From: JBGRQB01 sp041725875 | Lineage (GTDB): Bacteria; Bacteroidota; Ignavibacteria; Ignavibacteriales; Melioribacteraceae | DNA: 28,300 nucleotides | Direction of reading: 5' to 3' | Assembly: GCA_041725875.1 (NCBI GenBank) | Contig: JBGRQB010000033.1 | Location: forward strand, 1-28,300 | In this document: positions 21,736 to 28,300 of the stretch, in pieces | Layout of the letters: each line of letters begins with the position of its first letter | Position numbering within the stretch: the stretch's first letter is position 1 | Program-made: the position numbers and the translations under genes | Notes under the pieces: model-generated | Database searches by the model: none | Seen by the model: only the letters and a program-made list of their open reading frames with translations | Told to the model about the DNA's origin: nothing

Positions 21736-24105
21736 CTAAAAAGTAAGCTGGGCGCCAATGTTGAATGTTTGTCTGGACAACAAATGAGGAACCCTGAATG
21801 GTACTTTTGAGCCGGGAATAACGTGTTGGAAAGAATAAGATAAAGCGTTTTTATTATTAAAAACATTTAGAACTTCTGCAACAATAACTAACTTCCAGCC
21901 GTTTTTAAGTGTGGTTCTCCAGGTAACTCCCATATCAGCGCGGAAAAATCTGCTAAACTCTTCTACCTTGTCATTATCAACAATCAAAGCTTCGTTGCCA
22001 TCAGCATCTTTTCCAATGGTTCTCGGGTGATATAAAAATCCGCTTCCCACCAATACTCTCAGGTGCGATTGAATATTTTTATTTTTCTTCCCTTTATCCT
22101 GAATAAAAAGCTGTAATGTATGAGTTTGATCTAAAAGTCTTCTGGTATATTCAGAAGTCCCTTTTTTACGTTCTTTGCTGTTCAGGTAACTGTAGCCGAT
22201 CCAGTTGCGCGTTCCCGGAATTACTTCACCTTTTAACAATACATCCAGACCAAAAGCATAACCTTCGTTTGAATTTTTATCTTCGTAAACAAGTTTTACA
22301 TCATCAATGTGATAAGGTAAAATATCGTCCAGTTTTTTATAATAAGCTTCTACATTCAATTCGGTGTTATTAAGAAACTTCTGTTCCCAGCCTGCAATAA
22401 AATGAATAGATTTCTGAGATTTTAATCTGGTTTCCTTTGGATCGTCAACTGAACGAAGTTCATAAATAAAAGGCTGCTGAGCGTAATAACCTGCACTAAA
22501 GCGGAAAGTTGTAACAGGTGAATAATAGTAATGTGCACTTACTCTCGGACTGATTAACGTTTCTTCGTTATAATCATAATAACTTGCTCTTACACCAAGA
22601 TTTAACTGAAATTGATCTGAAAATGTTATTACATCCTGAATGTAACCGCTATATGAATTCAGATCTAAATCGTTGAATTTTTTTGTTATTTCCGGTTCAG
22701 GAGTAAGTATTAAACTGTCGCCAATTTCCCAGAATTTTTCATCAATAGAATTTTCATATTTTTGTGTTTTGTAAACAAAACCGGCAAGAAGTGAATGATT
22801 CTTTAAATTAATTCTAAATGAAGATTGAATCTCGTAAGTTTTTAATTCAAGATGATTATCAGCTTTTTCAAACTGTCTTTTTATATAAACAAACTCTTTG
22901 GGTCCAAGTATTTCCTGCGCATTTTCAGAATAAAAAACATCTCCTTTAAGATCAATAAGTTCTTCTTCTTTTGTATAATAACTTGCCCCGGAGATTTTAA
23001 ATAAAGAATTATCTGATAATTTTGTGCTTAATCGCAGACCAAAAAGTTGTGTAGTGTAGTTGTAATCTTTGTTTCCGTCAAAAGTTATTTTTAGTTCTCT
23101 AAAATCGAGACGACTAAATCCGTGAAAGTTTCCAACCCAATCTTTTGGAGTAAGATCAAATTTATTTGTAGCGTGAATTCCGAAAAATTCAAGATTTGTA
23201 TTTTTTGAAAAATCATATTTTACAATTGCCTGTACATCATAAAATGACGGATTAAAATCACCTTTGGTTTGCAGACCGTCAAGAAAAATTCCCGGATAAG
23301 CGTATCTTCCGCCAATAGTCCAGCTCAGATTTTTATATTTGCTTCTGAAAGTGAGTCCGGCATTCAGAAGATCAGCTCTTGCTTTTCCCTGAATTTTGCT
23401 CTCTTTTCCTGTTTTATATTTTACTTCCAGAGCAGAAGAGAGTTTATCTCCAAAACGGGCAGGGAAACCGCCGCCGTAAAAACTTAAATCCTGAACCATA
23501 TCAGGGTTAACAAGCGACTGATTTTCTTCTACTCCTTTTCTTAAAAGGAAAGGACGATAAATTTCGTAACCGTTCAGGTAAATCAGGTTTTCATCATAAT
23601 TACCGCCGCGCACATTGTAAGAAGTACTTAGCTCATTATTAGATGTTACGCCGGGAAGAATTTTTATACTTCTCAATACATCTGAATAAACAGTAGGCAT
23701 ATTGTGAATATCCATACTTTCAAGCTTTTGGGCACTAATTGTAAGTTCTTCGCGATCTCCGGTAACTGTTACTGTTTCCTGAGTAATTGTACTTTGCTTT
23801 AATTTTATATTTAAAACTAAATTGGTTTGACCTTCAGAAATGGTGATTTCTCTGGTTTCGTTCTGATACCCGACAAACTTAAATTCAAGTGTATATTTTC
23901 CGGGAGAAAGTTTTAATGAATAGTAACCGCTGGCATCAGAAGCTGTACCTTCACTCAACTGTTTAACCATTACATTACAGTTTGGTAAAGATTCGTTAAA
24001 TTCATTTGTTATTTTACCGTGGATGGTGCAGGTTTTGGCATTATTTCCTGCAAACAGAAGTGCAAAAGTGAATAAAAATACCACTGCAAAAGATTTAACT
24101 GACAC
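21736..24105 (-). CDS. TonB-dependent outer-membrane receptor
   Basis: This 789-residue receptor starts at a GTG (24105) with GAGG 5 nt upstream; an ATG overlapping it at 24107 is out of frame. A signal peptide (about 1-23) precedes a carboxypeptidase-regulatory-like domain (about 27-112: IHGKITNEFNESLPNCNV, SDASGYYSLKLSPGKYTLEFKF). A TonB plug follows (about 125-240, with SYNVRGGNYDENLIYLNGYEIYRP), then a 22-strand-type barrel ending in phenylalanine. It imports a ligand through the outer membrane using TonB energy; the ligand is unknown. No SusD-like gene is next to it, so it is not a SusCD glycan pair. It lies 174 bp downstream of the hybrid kinase on the same strand and may be its target. 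Confidence 0.92.
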   Translation of the reverse strand: MSVKSFAVVFLFTFALLFAGNNAKTCTIHGKITNEFNESLPNCNVMVKQLSEGTASDASGYYSLKLSPGKYTLEFKFVGYQNETREITISEGQTNLVLNIKLKQSTITQETVTVTGDREELTISAQKLESMDIHNMPTVYSDVLRSIKILPGVTSNNELSTSYNVRGGNYDENLIYLNGYEIYRPFLLRKGVEENQSLVNPDMVQDLSFYGGGFPARFGDKLSSALEVKYKTGKESKIQGKARADLLNAGLTFRSKYKNLSWTIGGRYAYPGIFLDGLQTKGDFNPSFYDVQAIVKYDFSKNTNLEFFGIHATNKFDLTPKDWVGNFHGFSRLDFRELKITFDGNKDYNYTTQLFGLRLSTKLSDNSLFKISGASYYTKEEELIDLKGDVFYSENAQEILGPKEFVYIKRQFEKADNHLELKTYEIQSSFRINLKNHSLLAGFVYKTQKYENSIDEKFWEIGDSLILTPEPEITKKFNDLDLNSYSGYIQDVITFSDQFQLNLGVRASYYDYNEETLISPRVSAHYYYSPVTTFRFSAGYYAQQPFIYELRSVDDPKETRLKSQKSIHFIAGWEQKFLNNTELNVEAYYKKLDDILPYHIDDVKLVYEDKNSNEGYAFGLDVLLKGEVIPGTRNWIGYSYLNSKERKKGTSEYTRRLLDQTHTLQLFIQDKGKKNKNIQSHLRVLVGSGFLYHPRTIGKDADGNEALIVDNDKVEEFSRFFRADMGVTWRTTLKNGWKLVIVAEVLNVFNNKNALSYSFQHVIPGSKVPFRVPHLLSRQTFNIGAQLTF

Positions 24106-24204
24106 ATAAACCTCGACAAATTATAAATCAAAAAAATAATTATAGTTAAAAGAAGTTAAAAAAAGTATCAGTTTATTTCGATTTGCCTCCAGTTAAAAAA
24201 TTAG

Positions 24205-24219
24205 ATTACATATTGTAAT
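24205..24219. promoter_or_regulatory. Inverted repeat ATTACA-TAT-TGTAAT upstream of the TonB receptor
   Basis: ATTACA (24205-24210) and TGTAAT (24214-24219) are perfect 6-bp arms around TAT, about 100 bp upstream of the receptor start in the 174-bp gap after the hybrid kinase. It could be an operator. AT-rich composition weakens the case. Confidence 0.35.
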
Positions 24220-24279
24220 ACTATTTAAATCTCTATGCAAGGTAAAAATAATTTGTTTGAGCGCAAATTAAAGGGTTAA

Positions 24280-27200
24280 TCAGATTTTATCAACTAATTC
24301 TGAAAGTTGATTCAAACTCTTATCTATATTTACTATATCTATCGATTTACAGCTTTTCTCTAAATTTTTTGCAAAATGATTTAATTGATCTTGCTGAGTT
24401 TTATCTGAAACGTTAATCAAATATTCTGTCATAATCAAAACATCATCAATAATTTTTGTGGTTTCAGCTTTTTTGAGTTTGCTGGCAAAATTCGCAATTT
24501 CCGATTTATTCAGCTTTTTAAAATTGGAAAGTAAATCTGTCGGTTCACTTTTTTGATCAGGAATATTTTTTTCGATTGTTTTATAATCCAGATATTTTTT
24601 CAGAACCTGAATTAAGATTTTTCCGTTAACAGGTTTAAAGATAAATTCGTCAAAAGCAGCTTTTTTAACTTCGTCAGTTTTTAATGAAGTAACAGATGCA
24701 ACCGGAATGTTCTTCAATAATTGGTCTTCTTTTAATTTTTTAACAGCCTCAAAACCATTCATTATCGGCATATTTATATCACAAAAAATGAAATCGGGAT
24801 TTACCTGAAGAGCCATTTTCAGCAATTCTTCACCGTTTGCCACTTCCAGAATTGTAAGATTATGCTTTTTCAGAATCTGGGAGATAAGTTTACGATTTTC
24901 GCGTAAATCATCTGCAATAATCACTTTCTGTTTCATAAAATCAATTTTTTCAACAGGAGAGAAAGAGTTTTCTCCGGTAATTTCTTCAATTCTTTCAACC
25001 GGAAGAATAATTGAAAATGTGCTTCCTTTTCCTTGTTCAGTTTCTACTTTAATATTTCCGCTATGAAGCTCAATCAGTTTTTTTGCAATAGATAATCCGA
25101 GTCCGGTAGAAGATTCTCCACCCGTAGGAACCGAAGATAATTTCTGGAATTTCTGAAATAATTTCTGGCGATCTGTTTTTGAAATTCCGGGTCCCTGATC
25201 ACTTACATCTATATTTGCCTGATTTTTGTCAGAGAAATAATTGATAGTTATATCTGAGTTGCGCGGGCTATATTTCACTGCATTGCTTACGATATTTGAA
25301 ATTACTTCTTTAATTCGACCGGCATCAGCATTTATATAAATAATTTCACTTGGGAAAGTTACTTTTAATCGTTGATTTTTATTTGCCGCAAGGGGATTAT
25401 ATTCGTTAATCACAGATTGTAAAAGGTGGTTCAGACTCACACTTTCCAGTTCAAGTTTTATTTCTCCTGTTTCAATTGCAGCTGAATCAAGCAGTTTGGA
25501 AATTATATCAAGCATATCATCGGAAGATTTTTTAATTGCTTCCAGATATTCTTTGCTTTCGGAGTTTTCCGGGATATCATCCTGAATAAGATTGGAAAAA
25601 CCTAAAATAACATTTAGTGGATTTTTAAGATCGTGTGCCGCAATTCCGAGCAGTTCTGTTTTTAAATCATTTGCCTGCTCTGCTTGTATTTTTGCTTCTT
25701 TAAGTTCGTGAGTTCTCTCTTCAACTTTTTGTTCAAGAGTTTTACTATACTCTTCCAGTTTTACAGATAAACTTTTTTCGAGATAAAGTTCGCGCTGTTT
25801 TTGCTGATATTTCTTTTTTTCAAAAGAATAGAAAAAGTAAATGCAGTAACCCAAAATAATCAGATAAATAATTTTTGCCCACCAGGTAAACCACAAAGGA
25901 GGAAGAATTGTGATTTTAAGTTCTGTTGTTTTTTTACTCCAAACACCGTCGTCATTGCAGGCTTTTACTTTAAATGTATAATCACCTGAAGCCAGATCGG
26001 TAAAGGTTGCGCGTCGGTTAAGGTAATCTGTTTCAACCCATTTTTTGTGCAGTCCTTCCAGTTTATAGGCATATTTTACGTTTTTGGGCTGACGAAAATT
26101 TAGCGCAGAAAATTCAATTGCAAAAATATGATCTTCGTAGTTTAGTGTTATCTCTTTTGTGAAGTTAATATGTTGTGTTATGACAGAATTTTCATCAACT
26201 TTTACAGATTTATTATAGAGTAGAAAATCGGTAAAACAAACAGAAGGGGAATAGCTGTATCTTTTAATACTGTCGGGATGAAATTTTGTATATCCGTTTA
26301 TTCCGCCAAAATACATTGAGCCGTCGTTTGATTTGAAATAAGCCCCGACATTATATTCGTTTGATTGTAATCCGTCTTCCTGAAGATAATTTGTTATTTT
26401 TTCAGTTTCATAATCTATTCTGCTAATTCCCTGATTAGTGCTTACCCAGATATTTTTATGGCTATCTTCAAGGAGTCCGTAGATAATTTCATTTGCCAAA
26501 CCACCTGTTTCTCTGAAGTGTTGAAAAGTAACAGTTTCGGGATTCAGGTTTTTTCTTTGTTCTGCAGATAACTTGTTGATTCCGTTGCGCGTTCCGACCC
26601 AGATATTTTTGTCGGCATCTTCGTGAATTAAAAACATACTGTTGTTTGTAAGACTTCCGGGATTTTGAGGATCGTTAAAAATCTTCACAAAGTTATCGGG
26701 ATTTTTCGGATTAGATTTTTTCAGAATGTTTAATCCCCAGTAAGTTGTTATCCAGAGTGTTCCGTCGGAAGCTTCAAGCATTGAGCGGACAAAATTGTTT
26801 GAGAGTCCGGGAGCTCCTTTTTTGTGAGAATAAGTCAGATCAAATTTAAACTGATTGAGTCGGTTATTTTCAGCGGAAAGTTTATTAATCCCACCGCCCC
26901 AGGTTCCAAACCATAAATTGTTTTTTTTATCCTGAGATATTTTTCTGACGTTATTTCGGGAAAGGGAATTTGGAGTTCCGTCGGAAAAGATATTTCTTAT
27001 TTGCGGAATCTGATTTTTAAAAGTGAGTTTGCTTAATCCGTACTTGGTTCCAATCCAGATGTTTCCGGCTGAATCTTCGAAAAAGGAATAGACAATATTT
27101 CCTGCAATCGATTTTGATTTATCTTTTCCTTTTATAAAATGCTGCTGCTTTCCTGTTTTTTTATTGTAACAAACCGCTCCTGAACCATCGGTTCCTATCC

Positions 27201-28300
27201 ACAAATTATTTTTTGAATCTTCAAAAATTTCCCAGATGTTGTTTTGTGAAACGCGCGAATCAGGAAGATCAACTTTATAATGTTTAAAACGATTGTAACC
27301 GGAATTCAGTTTGTTAATTCCTCCTCCGTATGTTCCAATCCAGATATTTCCGCCGCGGTCTCCGGTTATGCAGGAAATATCGTTAAAGCTCAGAGTCCGA
27401 TGCTCTTTGGGATTGTTTACAAAGGTTTGCAACTCTTTTGTTTCTAAATTATATTTAATTAATTTTTCATCGGAACCGATCCAGAATACATTTTCGTTTT
27501 CTTCCAGAATTGCATTAATAGGAGTGTTTTTAAGTGCTTCAATCTGACTGAAACCACCGGTAGATGGATTATATTTATTTAATCCGTTCACTGTCCCGAT
27601 CCAAATATTTCCTTTTGAATCCTCGTAAATTGCGTTATGTCTGATTACATTGTGTGAAATGCTTTTAAGGTTTTTCGGATCGTGATAAAAGTTTACGAAT
27701 ATAGGTTTTCTGTTTACAGAATTAGCTTTAATATAACTTAATCCGTTAAATGACCCGATCCAGATATTCCCGCTTTTATCACATAAAAGGGAGTTAATAA
27801 TTTTGCCTGAAGCAATTTTGTTTTCATTGGAATCAGGGAGAAAGTTTTCAAATTCCGGATTTATATTTTGTGCAGAATCATATTTTGTTTTGCGATATTT
27901 TTCAGGAAGTTTACTTAATCCGTCATAAGTTCCAACCCAGAGATTGCCCGATTTATCTTCGCAGATGGTTCTTACCGTGTTGGCTAAAATACTTTTGGGA
28001 TTTTGATAATCAACTTTGAAGTGGATGAACTTTTTACTTTTTTTATCAAAACGGTTTAAGCCGCCTTTATCTGACCCGATCCATAAATAACCGTCTGAAT
28101 CTTCAAAAACCGTGTAAAGATAATTATAACTCAGACTCTGTTTATTATTTTGTTCGTGTCTGTAAGTAGTAAATTTGTATCCGTCAAATTTATTTAACCC
28201 GTCCTGAGTAGCAATCCAAATAAAACCTTCTTTGTCCTGAATAATATGACTCACAAAACTTTGTGAAAGTCCTTCATCAAGACTCAAATGTTCAAAGCGG
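24280..28300 (-). CDS. Hybrid two-component sensor kinase with two-component-regulator propeller, 5' end outside window
   Basis: At least 1,339 residues are visible. The open frame runs to the window edge and reads RFEHLSLDEGLSQ, the usual mature start of such sensors, so the signal peptide and start codon lie beyond 28300. Numbering from the TTG at 28287, about fourteen Reg_prop repeats of the form DxxGNIWIGT..GLNKF (1-690) predict two seven-bladed propellers. A Y_Y_Y domain, one membrane helix (about 800-820) and a coiled linker follow. Then come a HisKA domain with H885 (AAHDLKNPL), an HATPase_c domain (NIVSNAVKYSP, DQGPGIS, TGLGLSIAKK), and a receiver with D1170 (FCDINMPIMNG). A helical tail of about 90 residues follows without a clear Hpt histidine or AraC helix-turn-helix. 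Classical Bacteroides HTCS proteins end in AraC, so this one must hand its signal to another protein. Confidence 0.93.
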   Translation of the reverse strand, partial: RFEHLSLDEGLSQSFVSHIIQDKEGFIWIATQDGLNKFDGYKFTTYRHEQNNKQSLSYNYLYTVFEDSDGYLWIGSDKGGLNRFDKKSKKFIHFKVDYQNPKSILANTVRTICEDKSGNLWVGTYDGLSKLPEKYRKTKYDSAQNINPEFENFLPDSNENKIASGKIINSLLCDKSGNIWIGSFNGLSYIKANSVNRKPIFVNFYHDPKNLKSISHNVIRHNAIYEDSKGNIWIGTVNGLNKYNPSTGGFSQIEALKNTPINAILEENENVFWIGSDEKLIKYNLETKELQTFVNNPKEHRTLSFNDISCITGDRGGNIWIGTYGGGINKLNSGYNRFKHYKVDLPDSRVSQNNIWEIFEDSKNNLWIGTDGSGAVCYNKKTGKQQHFIKGKDKSKSIAGNIVYSFFEDSAGNIWIGTKYGLSKLTFKNQIPQIRNIFSDGTPNSLSRNNVRKISQDKKNNLWFGTWGGGINKLSAENNRLNQFKFDLTYSHKKGAPGLSNNFVRSMLEASDGTLWITTYWGLNILKKSNPKNPDNFVKIFNDPQNPGSLTNNSMFLIHEDADKNIWVGTRNGINKLSAEQRKNLNPETVTFQHFRETGGLANEIIYGLLEDSHKNIWVSTNQGISRIDYETEKITNYLQEDGLQSNEYNVGAYFKSNDGSMYFGGINGYTKFHPDSIKRYSYSPSVCFTDFLLYNKSVKVDENSVITQHINFTKEITLNYEDHIFAIEFSALNFRQPKNVKYAYKLEGLHKKWVETDYLNRRATFTDLASGDYTFKVKACNDDGVWSKKTTELKITILPPLWFTWWAKIIYLIILGYCIYFFYSFEKKKYQQKQRELYLEKSLSVKLEEYSKTLEQKVEERTHELKEAKIQAEQANDLKTELLGIAAHDLKNPLNVILGFSNLIQDDIPENSESKEYLEAIKKSSDDMLDIISKLLDSAAIETGEIKLELESVSLNHLLQSVINEYNPLAANKNQRLKVTFPSEIIYINADAGRIKEVISNIVSNAVKYSPRNSDITINYFSDKNQANIDVSDQGPGISKTDRQKLFQKFQKLSSVPTGGESSTGLGLSIAKKLIELHSGNIKVETEQGKGSTFSIILPVERIEEITGENSFSPVEKIDFMKQKVIIADDLRENRKLISQILKKHNLTILEVANGEELLKMALQVNPDFIFCDINMPIMNGFEAVKKLKEDQLLKNIPVASVTSLKTDEVKKAAFDEFIFKPVNGKILIQVLKKYLDYKTIEKNIPDQKSEPTDLLSNFKKLNKSEIANFASKLKKAETTKIIDDVLIMTEYLINVSDKTQQDQLNHFAKNLEKSCKSIDIVNIDKSLNQLSELVDKI

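Noticed and set aside
24187..24200. GGAGG on the minus strand in the gap before the TonB receptor, suggesting a small gene
   Set aside because: No start codon follows at usable distance and no open frame of meaningful length is present.

Overview
The window looks like an AT-rich chromosome segment from the Bacteroidota/Ignavibacteriota side of the FCB group. The clues are a TonB-dependent receptor with an N-terminal carboxypeptidase-regulatory-like domain, a DUF5916 outer-membrane protein, a hybrid sensor kinase with a two-component-regulator propeller, LytS/LytTR signalling pairs, a large orphan FtsX-type permease, and -7 elements of the form TAnnTTTG. Many genes also carry clear Shine-Dalgarno sequences (GAGG, GGAGG, AAGGAG). 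That is uncommon in Bacteroidia and fits an Ignavibacteria-like lineage better. The taxonomic placement is inference.

Left end (1-1365): about 650 bp without a recognisable gene, a small TSCPD-domain protein gene, then a 420-bp gap dense in RNA-like structure. A minus-strand terminator, a bulged 13-bp stem enclosing a cloverleaf-like junction, another hairpin and a minus-strand TAAATTTG box together suggest an unannotated ncRNA of about 210 nt. Plus-strand signalling block (1366-4714): a LytS-type histidine kinase, a LytTR response regulator and a secreted TPR/SMP-30 propeller protein. An 11-bp direct repeat with a 21-bp period upstream of the kinase resembles a LytTR binding site.

Envelope block (4771-10743): a minus-strand set coding for a MarR regulator, an outer-membrane barrel protein, an MMPL/RND exporter and a LolA-like periplasmic protein, with a divergent SIMPL-domain gene. 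Two copies of the 12-mer ACGAAATTCGTT sit at the promoters and look like the MarR operator, which would make this an autoregulated regulon for moving a hydrophobic substrate or lipid across the envelope.

Second signalling block (17951 down to 10779, minus strand): a CBM9-like/DUF5916 barrel, a 7-TM sensor kinase with a jelly-roll-like ectodomain, a LytTR regulator and an FtsX-type permease. The three upstream genes are tightly packed. Dyads with GTTCG arms lie before the operon and before the permease.

Right part: a DUF1643/HEAT gene pair (18099-19446), a fucose/arabinose-isomerase-like protein (minus), an AIM24/TIGR00266 protein, a TonB-dependent receptor, and a very large hybrid kinase with two predicted seven-bladed propellers. 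The hybrid kinase is cut by the right edge of the window. Convergent genes are separated by perfect hairpin terminators. No rRNA, canonical tRNA, CRISPR array, insertion sequence, phage gene or pseudogene was seen.
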